Shown in pieces: positions 47,003 to 55,605 of a stretch of DNA of 64,000 bases (the stretch's first letter is position 1; each line of letters starts with the position of its first letter). Source of the DNA: RGIG995 sp045543655. GTDB taxonomy: Bacteria; Bacillota; Clostridia; Oscillospirales; UBA644. The notes below the pieces were generated by a model. That model worked only from the letters and a program-made list of their open reading frames with translations. It was not told the origin of the DNA and did no database searches. The translations under genes and the position numbers were made by a program. The DNA lies in assembly GCA_045543655.1 (NCBI GenBank), contig JAZPXN010000084.1, positions 1 through 64,000 on the forward strand, read 5' to 3'.

Positions 47003-49677
47003 ACGTATTTCACAAAGTAACCCTGGCGTCTTTGAAGAAAAATCCGGTGCGTACCACGGTAACGATCATCGGGATCATGCTTTCGGCGGCTATGATCTGC
47101 GCGGTGACGACGTCGGTCTCGAGTCTGCGGAATTTTGCCCTGGAAAACACCGTTTACCGGGAAGGAAGCTGGCACGGCGCCGCTTTGACGGCAGACGGAA
47201 ATCTACTGAAAAAGGTGCAGAATTCCGACCGGGTGAAGCGCACGGTATACGGCCAGCAGCTTGGCTATGCGGAGGCGGAGGGGTGCAAAAACGAATACAA
47301 GCCTTACCTGTACGTTCTGGGGGTCAGCGAGGGCTTTGATCAGGTCCTGCCGATCCATCTGACGGCGGGGGAAGTCCCTGACGCATCCAACGAAATTCTG
47401 CTCCCCATGCATCTGGCGGAAAACGGCGGGGTATCCTATAAGATCGGAGACGTAATCACCCTGGCGTTGGGATATCGGATCGACGAGGGCTACCGGCTGT
47501 ATCAGAACAATCCCCTGTCCTACCTGACGGTTCCGGGGGAAGAGGCGGGAGAAACGGACGTAAAGCGGACCGAAGCTCTGGAAATCCGGGAAGAACGCAC
47601 CTATCTGGTGGTGGGGTTCTACGAGCGTCCTCAATTTGAAGAATACACAGCCCCGGGCTATACCGCCCTTACCGCCGCGGATAAAACGGCGGGGGACGGA
47701 ATGGAATACGATATCTATTTCGAAATGAAGGATCCGGGGGACGTTTATTCCTTCATGGAAGAAGCGGGCATTTCCGGCATCCGAAATACCGACGTGCTGA
47801 CCCTGATGGGGGCTTTCCGGTACGACTCCTTTTATCAGGTTCTGTGGAGCCTTGCGGCCATTATTATCGGTCTGATCCTTTTTGGATCGGTGGCTCTGAT
47901 CTACAACGCCTTTTCCATTTCGGTCTCGGAGCGCACGAAGCAGTTCGGGCTTTTGTCGTCGCTGGGGGCGACGAAAAAGCAGCTGCGAAAAATGGTGTTT
48001 TTCGAGGCTCTGGCGGTGAGTGCGGTGGGGATCCCCCTGGGCATTCTTGCAGGAATCGGAGGCATCGGCGTTACGCTGATGGTGATCGGAAACCGGTTCA
48101 CGATCCTGTACGGATCGGACATCCCCATGCGACTCAGCGTCTCCCCCACGGCGGTGATCGTAGCAATTCTGGTGGCGCTGATCACGGTGCTGATTTCGGC
48201 GTGGATCCCGTCGAAGCGGGCCATGAAGGTTTCGGCAGTCGAGGCGATCCGGCAAAACAAAGAGATCAAGGCGCGGAAACGAGACGTAAAAACGCCGAAG
48301 ATCGTCTATAAAATCTTCGGCCTTCCGGGGATGCTTGCCAATAAATATTACAAGCGAAACCGCAGGAAATACCGGGCGACGGTGGTCAGCCTTTTCATGA
48401 GCATCGTTCTCTTCGTATCGGCCTCGGCCTTTACGCAATATCTGACCGACGCGGCCACGGGAGGTCTGGAAACGAGGAATTTCGACATCTCCTTCACCCT
48501 GACGGAGGAAGGCTTGTACGGCAACGATCCGCAGGAGGTTTTGAAGGACGTGCAGACCTGTGAAGGAGTCTCGGCGGGGATGTACAGCGTCTTTAGCCGT
48601 ACCCGGGGAACGGCGGAGATCGAGGCCTATTCCGATTGGCTCCGGGGAATGATCGGAGACGCGACGGAATGGGAGGAGGACCTTTACGAGTGCTATCTGC
48701 CCGACCAAGAATTTCGCCGGATCCTAAAGGAAAACGGCTTGAAGGAAAACGACTATTTCGACCGGTCGGCGCCTCTTGCCCTGTTTTGGGACGGGATGCA
48801 GGTTTTCAACAAAGACAGCGGACGGTTTGAAAAAATCTATTATCTTTCCGACGGGAATCTGAATTTTACCGTCAAGGCCGTCCGGCGGATGGAGGGCTAC
48901 GAATACGACGGCTACGAATACGACGAAAACGACGAGATCGTCTACCGCTACGTGGGGAAAGACAATACGGAGCTTCGGCTAAAGGAAGACGAGGCGCTGG
49001 AGACGATCGTCTTGCGCGGCGGCGCAAGACTGACGGGAGAACGCCCCTATTATCTTCCGTCGGAGGCTTTTCTTGCGGTGTATCCCCTGTCCATGCGGGA
49101 CGCGGTACATGAAGAATCGGAGGTTTCCCGGAACTATCGGTTTTATCTGCAGGCGAAGGATCACGCCGTTGCCTTTGAGAACGTGAAAAAGGCGCTGGTG
49201 GCCAAGGGGATGACCACGAATACCGCTCACGATTACGCGGAAGCGGAGGAGGAAGACCGAAATATTATCACCATCGTAACGGTCTTCTCTTACGGGTTTA
49301 TCGTCCTGATCTCTTTGATTGCGGCGGCAAACGTATTCAACACCATCTCTACCAATATTGCCTTACGGCGGCGGGAATTCGCCATGCTGAAATCGGTGGG
49401 GATGACGGCGGGAGGACTGAACCGGATGATGAATTTCGAATGTATTCTCTACGGAACGAAGGCGCTGTTGCTGGGGCTTCCGGTTTCGGTGGGGATCACC
49501 TTCCTGATTTATCTTTCGGTCAATCAGGGATTTGAGACGGCCTTCCGGCTGCCGTGGGGCGCCATTGGAATTGCGGTGGCAAGCGTGTTTGCGGTGGTCT
49601 TCGCAACCATGATGTACGCCATGAGCAAGATTAAAAAGGACAATCCCATCGACGCATTGAAAAACGAAAATCTGTAA
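46999..49677 (+). CDS. FtsX-type ABC permease
   Basis: The 892-aa protein has an N-terminal helix (about 18-40), a large outer domain (45-270), three helices (about 278-300, 325-350, 378-400), then a second half with an outer domain (450-735) and three helices ending in I-D-A-L-K-N-E-N. Two FtsX domains with large extracytoplasmic domains fit transporters that clear peptides or lipids from the outer membrane face. Together with the ATPase and sensor pair it likely resists a peptide antibiotic; the compound is unknown. Confidence 0.88.
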   Translation: MNVFHKVTLASLKKNPVRTTVTIIGIMLSAAMICAVTTSVSSLRNFALENTVYREGSWHGAALTADGNLLKKVQNSDRVKRTVYGQQLGYAEAEGCKNEYKPYLYVLGVSEGFDQVLPIHLTAGEVPDASNEILLPMHLAENGGVSYKIGDVITLALGYRIDEGYRLYQNNPLSYLTVPGEEAGETDVKRTEALEIREERTYLVVGFYERPQFEEYTAPGYTALTAADKTAGDGMEYDIYFEMKDPGDVYSFMEEAGISGIRNTDVLTLMGAFRYDSFYQVLWSLAAIIIGLILFGSVALIYNAFSISVSERTKQFGLLSSLGATKKQLRKMVFFEALAVSAVGIPLGILAGIGGIGVTLMVIGNRFTILYGSDIPMRLSVSPTAVIVAILVALITVLISAWIPSKRAMKVSAVEAIRQNKEIKARKRDVKTPKIVYKIFGLPGMLANKYYKRNRRKYRATVVSLFMSIVLFVSASAFTQYLTDAATGGLETRNFDISFTLTEEGLYGNDPQEVLKDVQTCEGVSAGMYSVFSRTRGTAEIEAYSDWLRGMIGDATEWEEDLYECYLPDQEFRRILKENGLKENDYFDRSAPLALFWDGMQVFNKDSGRFEKIYYLSDGNLNFTVKAVRRMEGYEYDGYEYDENDEIVYRYVGKDNTELRLKEDEALETIVLRGGARLTGERPYYLPSEAFLAVYPLSMRDAVHEESEVSRNYRFYLQAKDHAVAFENVKKALVAKGMTTNTAHDYAEAEEEDRNIITIVTVFSYGFIVLISLIAAANVFNTISTNIALRRREFAMLKSVGMTAGGLNRMMNFECILYGTKALLLGLPVSVGITFLIYLSVNQGFETAFRLPWGAIGIAVASVFAVVFATMMYAMSKIKKDNPIDALKNENL

Positions 49678-49688
49678 AAGGAGAACCC

Positions 49689-49781
49689 ATGAAAAAAAAG
49701 AACGCGATCGCTTTGCTCGTAACGGCCGCTTTAGCGGGGTTGGGGCTTTTTCTGTACGTAAACCGGAGGAAAATGCGATGA
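49689..49781 (+). CDS. 30-aa single-helix membrane peptide
   Basis: ATG at 49689 has AAGGAG 5 bases upstream. The product has M-K-K-K-N, a hydrophobic helix (about 6-24) and a basic N-R-R-K-M-R end. Its stop overlaps the next ATG (ATGA), coupling it to the DUF218 gene. It lies 11 bases after the permease, so it may be a small transporter subunit or a modulator. Function unknown. Confidence 0.65.
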   Translation: MKKKNAIALLVTAALAGLGLFLYVNRRKMR

Positions 49782-50509
49782 AAAAAATCAAATTGCCAAA
49801 ATTTCAGAAAAAAGAAAAGCCGGCCCGACGGCAGCGGAAGCCCTTCTCGTGGAAGCGGCTGCTGGGGTGGGGGCTTTGCCTGATTCTGTTGGGCGGGTGC
49901 CTGGTCATCGGCGTGAACGAGACCGTGAAGATCGTGGGCGGGCAAAACATCGTCACCCCCGAAAAAGCCTCCGGAGGATTTGACTGCATTCTGGTTTTGG
50001 GCTGCAAGGTCAAGGAAAACGGCCGCCCCAGCGCCTTATTGCGGGACCGTCTGCAACGGGGCGTGGAGATGTATTTTGCAGGTGCGGCACCGAAAATATT
50101 GATGAGCGGAGACCACGAAGGAGACGATTATAACGAGGTGGGCGCCATGCGGGACTTTGCCCTGGAGGCAGGCGTTCCCTCGGAGCATATTTTCACCGAC
50201 CACGCGGGACTTTCCACCTACGACAGCGTTTACCGAGCGAAGGAGATCTTCGGTGCAAAGAAGATTTTGATCGTGACCCAGGAATACCATCTCTATCGGG
50301 CGTTGTACATCGCAAAGGCTCTGGGGGTGGAGGCCTACGGCGTTGCCGCCGACTACCGGAATTATGCCGATCAATGGATCCGGGACGTGCGGGAGATTCT
50401 GGCCCGGGACAAGGATGCAGTCAAATGCATCTTCAAGCCCCAGGCTACCTACATGGGAGAACCGATCTCCCTGGCCGGGGACGGGAATCTGACCCACGAC
50501 GGAAGCTGA
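49778..50509 (+). CDS. SanA/YdcF-like DUF218 protein
   Basis: The 243-aa protein has a basic N-terminus, one transmembrane helix (about 27-46) and the DUF218 domain with V-L-G-C-K-V near 73-78, S-G-D-H near 109-112 and Q-E-Y-H near 167-170. SanA-like proteins protect the envelope against agents such as vancomycin in Gram-negatives; the reaction is unclear. The gene ends the exporter operon. Confidence 0.87.
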   Translation: MKKIKLPKFQKKEKPARRQRKPFSWKRLLGWGLCLILLGGCLVIGVNETVKIVGGQNIVTPEKASGGFDCILVLGCKVKENGRPSALLRDRLQRGVEMYFAGAAPKILMSGDHEGDDYNEVGAMRDFALEAGVPSEHIFTDHAGLSTYDSVYRAKEIFGAKKILIVTQEYHLYRALYIAKALGVEAYGVAADYRNYADQWIRDVREILARDKDAVKCIFKPQATYMGEPISLAGDGNLTHDGS

Positions 50510-50523
50510 CGCTAAATCAAGAC

Positions 50524-50568
50524 GAAAAAAGGGACGGAGAACGAAGGTTCTCTGTCCCTGATTTTTTT
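50524..50568. terminator. Bidirectional terminator
   Basis: Stem AGGGAC-G-GAGAAC/GTTCTC-T-GTCCCT with A6 to the left and T7 to the right lies between converging genes. Confidence 0.85.
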
Positions 50569-50574
50569 GAAGAT

Positions 50575-51462
50575 TTATTTCTTTTTTCTTTCCACCATAT
50601 CCCGAAGGGTACGGGTGACGGCGCACATATAGGTGGCGGCGGCGAGGTGGACGGCTTCGTTATCCCCGGGGAGACTCCCGTAGAAGGTGTCGGATTCCAG
50701 GGTAATATCCCCTTCGTAGCCGATATCGGCCAAGGCCTGGGTAACCTCCTCGAAATCCACCTTTGCCTGGAAGGGAAGGGTATGGAGATCGGTGACGGTA
50801 TCCACGTCGTGAACGTGGAGGGCCTGGAGGCGATGGCCGAGCTTGTGGATCATTTCGGTCATATCCACGCCAACGAGGGCCACGTGACCGATATCAAGGC
50901 AAGCCACGATCCAGGGAGAATCCAGCATATCCACGTATTCACAGAATTCGTCGGGACGGGAACAGACGCTGTCCACGATGGCAGTCCCGGACTTATCGTA
51001 ATAACGGCGCCACATATTCTCCACGGCGACCTTGATGCCGAATTTTTCACAGTAGGGGACCAGACTGCGGTAAAACTCCAGATTGATCTCCTTGAGCTTT
51101 TCCACGTTTTTGTGATAATAAAGATGCTGTGCGGGGTGAACGACGATAATCCTTGCGCCGAGAATGGAGGCGATCTCCATATGGCGGATCAGGGTATCGT
51201 AGCGCTCGGGATCCTTTTCGTCCCCCTTGACCGGAGGAAAAATGGCGTGCGCCTGGTTGCAGACGATGCCGAGGGAATCGGCGTAGGCGCGAACGTCCCG
51301 GGCAATTTCGCGAAAATTCTCGCCGTTTAAAGGATCGTCGGTCCCGGGCAGAGCGTGGAGCGAAACGTCGTAGGCATCGAAGCCGGCGGAATGAAGAATC
51401 CGAACCGATTCTTTCAGACCGAACCTACGGAAAAGACGGCTGTTCTGAGTAGAAGTAAGCAT
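50575..51462 (-). CDS. Sugar phosphate isomerase/epimerase (xylose isomerase-like TIM barrel)
   Basis: The 295-aa protein has the AP-endonuclease-2 fold: an E-N near 145-146 (V-A-V-E-N-M-W), a D-I-G-H near 185-188, H-V-H-D near 214-217 and the C-terminal E near 245 (L-E-S-D). These are the usual metal and substrate ligands. It acts on a sugar or inositol derivative in the cytoplasm. It lies third in the operon after the SDR dehydrogenase. Confidence 0.87.
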   Translation of the reverse strand: MLTSTQNSRLFRRFGLKESVRILHSAGFDAYDVSLHALPGTDDPLNGENFREIARDVRAYADSLGIVCNQAHAIFPPVKGDEKDPERYDTLIRHMEIASILGARIIVVHPAQHLYYHKNVEKLKEINLEFYRSLVPYCEKFGIKVAVENMWRRYYDKSGTAIVDSVCSRPDEFCEYVDMLDSPWIVACLDIGHVALVGVDMTEMIHKLGHRLQALHVHDVDTVTDLHTLPFQAKVDFEEVTQALADIGYEGDITLESDTFYGSLPGDNEAVHLAAATYMCAVTRTLRDMVERKKK

Positions 51463-51500
51463 AATAATAAACCTCCGAATAAATTCGTAAAGAAGCAGGG

Positions 51501-52556
51501 TCAGTTCAACATATTCTGACCGCCGGTGACGGGAATGGCCTGCCCGGTCTCGTATTCCTGCTCGCAGGCGTAGAAGACGGCACGAACCACGTCAAGGATA
51601 CGGCAGCCCCGGTTGAGGGGAACGAGTCCCTCGTAATAGCGGCGGACGTCGTCGATATTTTGGGCGCCGGGGATCTTGCCTGCCCGGAGATACTGAACGA
51701 ACAGCCCCTCTTCCGGATCGTTCCAGAGAGGTCCTTCGAGAAAATTGCCGGGGCATACGGCGTTGACCTTAATCCGGTAGGGCGCCAGCTCCATCGCAAA
51801 GCTTTTGGTCAGCCCGATGCCACCGAACTTACTACCGGCGTAGGCAAAATTCTTATTACTGCCCGAAAGACCGGATTTGGAATTGATCTGAACGATATCG
51901 AAAAATTTATCGGGCGCAAAGGCGTGCTGTACCTTCATGACGGAAGAAACGTACTTGGCGCATAAGAAATAGGCGGTATAATTAACCGAAGTAACCAGCT
52001 CGAAATCCTTCTGCGTCATTTCTTCGAGAGGGCCGGAGCGGACGATGCCGGCGTTGTTGATAAAAATATCGATGCCGCCGAAGGCAAGAGCCGTCTCCCG
52101 GACCATGCGGATCACGGACTCCTCCTCGGCAACGTTGACCGAAAGGGGGATGCCCCCAATGGCGTCGGCCACGGCCTTAGCACCGTCGTAATTCAGATCA
52201 GCCACGGCAACGAAGGCTCCCTGCTGAGCGAAAGCCTCGGCGATCCCTTTGCCGAAGCCCTGGGCTCCGCCGGTAATCAGCACGGTCTTCCCTGCCATCC
52301 GGCCGGAGCGGCAGGCAGGGCGAACGAGGAATTCCGCCACGGGGGTACGAACCGCCCAAGGGGTCTCCCGCAGAGCACAATAGTCGTCAACGGCCTTTTT
52401 CAAGGAATCGAAGTCCCCAAGATCGGCCTCGGAAAGGACCAGAGTCTTCTCCCCTTCCGGAATACGGTCAACGGGACGGAGGGACAGGCTTTCCCCACCC
52501 AGAGCACTGCGCAGAGCGGCAGCAAGAAGCGCAGGATCCTTCAGCGTAAGTTCCAT
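51501..52556 (-). CDS. SDR dehydrogenase with N-terminal extension
   Basis: The 351-aa protein has an ~88-residue N-terminal extension, then T-G-G-A-Q-G-F-G-K-G near 95-104, N-N-A-G at 167-170, catalytic Ser near 226-231 and Y-A-G-S-K at 239-243. SDR enzymes oxidise or reduce sugar or polyol carbonyls; the acid D at 120 suggests NAD. With the isomerase next door it probably works on a sugar acid or polyol. GGAGG lies 5 bases before ATG. Confidence 0.88.
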   Translation of the reverse strand: MELTLKDPALLAAALRSALGGESLSLRPVDRIPEGEKTLVLSEADLGDFDSLKKAVDDYCALRETPWAVRTPVAEFLVRPACRSGRMAGKTVLITGGAQGFGKGIAEAFAQQGAFVAVADLNYDGAKAVADAIGGIPLSVNVAEEESVIRMVRETALAFGGIDIFINNAGIVRSGPLEEMTQKDFELVTSVNYTAYFLCAKYVSSVMKVQHAFAPDKFFDIVQINSKSGLSGSNKNFAYAGSKFGGIGLTKSFAMELAPYRIKVNAVCPGNFLEGPLWNDPEEGLFVQYLRAGKIPGAQNIDDVRRYYEGLVPLNRGCRILDVVRAVFYACEQEYETGQAIPVTGGQNMLN

Positions 52557-52568
52557 AAAAACCTCCTG

Positions 52569-53663
52569 TCATTCGTCGATATCGGGGTCAAGCGTGCCGT
52601 AATAATCTTGGAATTCCTGATCCCGGTCAAAATGAAGGGGAGGAATCTTATCATCGTCGTCGATGGGCTGAAGAAGCGGGTCGGCAGGGTCGGCGTCGGT
52701 AGAGAAGGTAAACATCAGCATATTGAACGCCACGAGACCGACCAAAAGATAGATCCCGAAGGACGTAAAGATCTGCTTGAGAGCGACGGAATTTTTAAAT
52801 TCCTGCCCGTCGGGATCTCTGCGGGGGAAGAAGAGAAAGAAGGCGGCGGCAACGCCCAGCACCAGACCCATAAAGATCAGATAATTTGCGTAGGCGAGGA
52901 AATTATCGTATTGCGCAAAGATCCACCACAGAGAAACGGTAATCTGACTTGCGGCCTGCAGGACGATGCAGGACCAGACCGAGCGCACCCGCAGATAGAA
53001 AAAGCCGATGACAAAGCCGATGGCAAGGCGGACGACGAGAAGATAGGGCTCTCCGTCGCTCAAGGCGTAGGCAACGCCGGAGACCAAAACGGCGGCGATG
53101 CGGTTCTCCTCCCGCATACTGCGCAGAGCAATCCCCCGGTAGGCAATCTCGTAAGCGAAGGAGGAAAAGACGGCGGTGACGGCCACGTAAAAAATCGATT
53201 GGGCGGGGGTAGTACCGAAGGCGGGAACGGTGATGGCGGAATGCAATCCCTTCATTTCGGCAACGGACAGCAGAAGATCCGTCAAGCCCATAGCGCCAAG
53301 CGTCAGACCGGACACGGAAACCACGCCGATCAGCGTGCGAATGACCGGATGCTCCGATCGGGCCTCCTCCCGGAAAACGGGCATCAGAGGCTCCCGACTG
53401 ACGCGCTGATAAGCAAAAAAGGGCAGGAACACCGCAAGGGCGTTGGCAAGAGCCGTCAGGGCGGCGGCGGGATAATAGGTCAGAGATCCGGCGGCAATGG
53501 AAGCAAGACCGCCCAACGCGAAGCGAAGAACCCAAACCGCCACGGTCAGGACGAAGATCCAGCAATACCGATCCCGGATCCGGGAACGGCGGGCCTGTTC
53601 CTCGATGGTAAGCTCTGTTTTCTGACCCCTTTTGAAGAAGCTATTTTTCGGTTTATTTTCCAT
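52569..53663 (-). CDS. CPBP/CAAX-protease-like membrane protein, active site altered
   Basis: The 364-aa protein has ~8 transmembrane helices and the CPBP fold. The first motif reads Y-E-I-A-Y-R-G at 171-177, with Tyr in place of the first of two catalytic glutamates. The second motif, V-A-Y-A-L-S-D-G, has no histidine at the usual spot. It may be inactive or changed in reaction. The C-terminus is acidic and cytoplasmic. ATG 53663 was chosen since the promoter at 53696-53724 lies in the longer frame. Confidence 0.72.
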   Translation of the reverse strand: MENKPKNSFFKRGQKTELTIEEQARRSRIRDRYCWIFVLTVAVWVLRFALGGLASIAAGSLTYYPAAALTALANALAVFLPFFAYQRVSREPLMPVFREEARSEHPVIRTLIGVVSVSGLTLGAMGLTDLLLSVAEMKGLHSAITVPAFGTTPAQSIFYVAVTAVFSSFAYEIAYRGIALRSMREENRIAAVLVSGVAYALSDGEPYLLVVRLAIGFVIGFFYLRVRSVWSCIVLQAASQITVSLWWIFAQYDNFLAYANYLIFMGLVLGVAAAFFLFFPRRDPDGQEFKNSVALKQIFTSFGIYLLVGLVAFNMLMFTFSTDADPADPLLQPIDDDDKIPPLHFDRDQEFQDYYGTLDPDIDE

Positions 53664-53695
53664 AATAATAAAGCACACCTTTCTTATCTGAATAC

Positions 53696-53724
53696 AGTAT
53701 ACCACACTTTGGGGAATTTTGCAA
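53696..53724 (-). promoter_or_regulatory. Promoter of the CPBP-SDR-isomerase operon
   Basis: TTGCAA, 17 bases, TATACT on the minus strand, 33 bases before the CPBP ATG. Confidence 0.75.
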
Positions 53725-53796
53725 GAGGAAACGGAAATTTCATACAATTTCCCGGACGAAAAGAGGGAGTTTTCCACAAGATTATCCACTATTTTT

Positions 53797-53849
53797 CGAA
53801 CAGATGTTTAAAATCATTCGAACACATGGGAGGAAAAACATGGTATAAT
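53797..53849 (+). promoter_or_regulatory. LexA-like box and extended -10 promoter of the particle operon
   Basis: CGAAC-AGAT-GTTTA (53797-53810) matches the Firmicutes SOS box (CGAAC-N4-GTTCG type) at nearly all places. A left half-box CGAAC occurs again at 53819-53823. An extended -10, TG-G-TATAAT (53841-53849), follows. LexA bound here would block the promoter until DNA damage. Confidence 0.65.
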
Positions 53850-53929
53850 AGAACCACGGTAAGGGGAGAAAGCGAAGGCGGACGGGAAATCAGTGGCGTT
53901 TGCCGGGGACTTTTCCACCTGCCGAATCA

Positions 53930-54274
53930 ATGAAAGGAGGGACGGTTCTGAAGGAATACGGGACGCTGCGCGGCGAGATCATCCGACTGGCGCTGGAATA
54001 TCTGAAGGACGTTCTGGAAGACAATTCCGAGGACTACGGCGACTACCGGGTAGAAGACGGGGAGTTTCGCTTCTGTCCGAAGGACGGGACCCACATTCCG
54101 GCCGACCGGGTCAGCGAATGGAACGTATCCAAAAGCGGAGGCGGAAAAATCCGTTTTTTCGACAAGGCCGCGGCCATTGCGCTGGCGCGCTCCATCGGCG
54201 TATTTGATCTGCAGGAAAGCGAAGAAACGGAAGACCTGAGCGACGAGGCGCTCTTTGGCGATCCCGGGCCTTGA
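53930..54274 (+). CDS. Possible terminase small subunit
   Basis: The 114-aa acidic, mostly helical protein is placed directly before the large terminase. An E-Y-G-T-L-R-G-E-I-I-R-L-A helix opens it, and the C-terminus is acidic. No clear HTH is seen, so assignment rests on position. The start is unclear: AAAGGAGG lies inside the first codons after ATG 53930, so translation may begin at a non-AUG codon a few codons later. Confidence 0.5.
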   Translation: MKGGTVLKEYGTLRGEIIRLALEYLKDVLEDNSEDYGDYRVEDGEFRFCPKDGTHIPADRVSEWNVSKSGGGKIRFFDKAAAIALARSIGVFDLQESEETEDLSDEALFGDPGP

Positions 54275-54276
54275 GC

Positions 54277-55602
54277 ATGAAACGGAGAAAAACCATACCA
54301 TGGAAATTTTCGGACAAGCAGAAGGAATACCTGACCCGCTGCAGGGACGCTACCTATAATTTTGCGGAAGGGGCGGTGCGGTCGGGGAAAACGGTCTGCA
54401 ATATTCTGGCCTTTGCCCGGGCGTTAGAAGAATCGCCGGACAAGCTGCATCTTGCCACGGGGGTAACCATTGCGGCGGCGAAGCTGAATTTGGGAGACTG
54501 CAACGGATTCGGATTGGAGCACCTGTTCCGGGGGCGGTGTCGGTGGCAAAGATATCACGATAATCCGGCCTTATACGTAGAGACGAAGACGGGGCCGAAG
54601 CGGATCATTTTTGCAGGCGGAGGGAAATCCGACAGTTACAAGCGTATCCGCGGAAATTCCTACGGACTCTGGCTTGCCACGGAGGTCAACAAGCACCATA
54701 TTGCCGACGACGACACCTGCTTTTTGCAGGAAGCCTTCAACCGGCAGCTGGCGGCAAAAAGACGGCAGGTCTTTTGGGATTTCAACCCCGACTACCCAAA
54801 GCATCCGGTCTACGTAAAATACGTAGACAAATTCCGGCGGGAGGGATTGAACGTAAATTATATGCACTTCACCATTTTTGATAATCCCACCGTAGGAAAA
54901 AAGCAATTGGAGAGCATTTTACGGCAATATCAGGAGGGAAGCGTCTGGTATCGCCGGTGGATTCTAGGCGAGCGCTGTGCGGCGGAGGGGCTGATTTTTC
55001 CGGCCTTTACGGAGCATCCGGAACGGTGGACGGTATCGGCGCCGCCCCGGGATATCGCCTTTCTCTCCGTGGGATGCGACTACGGAGGCACCGCATCCAG
55101 GACGGTCTTTACCGCCGTGGGAATCCGGGAGGACTTCCGGGGCGTATGCGTCGTGGACTGTAAGCGACTCCCCCAGGGAAAGGGGAAAATCACACCCGAC
55201 GAGCTGGAGCGGGAATTTATTTCCTTTCTGTTCGGCCTGGAGAAAAAATTTCACCTTCGTCCGCGGTACGCCTTTATGGACTCGGAGGGGCAATACCTGA
55301 CCAACGGAATCCGGTCGGCCTGCGCGGCGGCGGGGCTGGCGGTGGCGGTATGCGACTGCAAAAAGGTGACCATATCAGACCGCATTGCCTGCAAGATGCG
55401 GCTGATGAACGAAGGGCGCTGGAGCGTAATGGAGGGCTGTAAGGCCGTTATCGACTCCACTGCAGAGCTGGTCTGGGACACGAACGCTCCCGATCGCCGG
55501 CTGGATAACGGAACGACGGACGTGGACACGGCGGATGCGGAGGAATACGCCTGGTCGGCCTGGATCAAACAGTTTTCCGCCCCTCCCAAAGAAAAGAGGT
55601 AA
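54277..55602 (+). CDS. Terminase large subunit, PBSX-like
   Basis: The 441-aa protein has a P-loop E-G-A-V-R-S-G-K-T near 31-39, an ATPase lid L-A-T-E-V-N-K, coupling motif W-D-F-N-P and a C-terminal nuclease with G-C-D-Y-G-G, M-D-S-E-G and D-V-D-T-A-D as acid clusters. It is not closely like the terminase of the large prophage. All key acids are kept, so it may still package DNA. ATG 54277 follows the previous stop by 2 bases; a TTG at 54271 would overlap it. Confidence 0.92.
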   Translation: MKRRKTIPWKFSDKQKEYLTRCRDATYNFAEGAVRSGKTVCNILAFARALEESPDKLHLATGVTIAAAKLNLGDCNGFGLEHLFRGRCRWQRYHDNPALYVETKTGPKRIIFAGGGKSDSYKRIRGNSYGLWLATEVNKHHIADDDTCFLQEAFNRQLAAKRRQVFWDFNPDYPKHPVYVKYVDKFRREGLNVNYMHFTIFDNPTVGKKQLESILRQYQEGSVWYRRWILGERCAAEGLIFPAFTEHPERWTVSAPPRDIAFLSVGCDYGGTASRTVFTAVGIREDFRGVCVVDCKRLPQGKGKITPDELEREFISFLFGLEKKFHLRPRYAFMDSEGQYLTNGIRSACAAAGLAVAVCDCKKVTISDRIACKMRLMNEGRWSVMEGCKAVIDSTAELVWDTNAPDRRLDNGTTDVDTADAEEYAWSAWIKQFSAPPKEKR

Positions 55603-55605
55603 CGA

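Noticed and set aside
47203..48708. Leftward open frame of 501 codons inside the FtsX permease
   Set aside because: Shadow frame rich in His/Arg; the permease has clear helices and coupling to the ATPase.
52608..53933. Rightward open frame of 441 codons opposite the CPBP gene
   Set aside because: Gly/Lys-rich shadow that would span the CPBP promoter and the LexA-like box.
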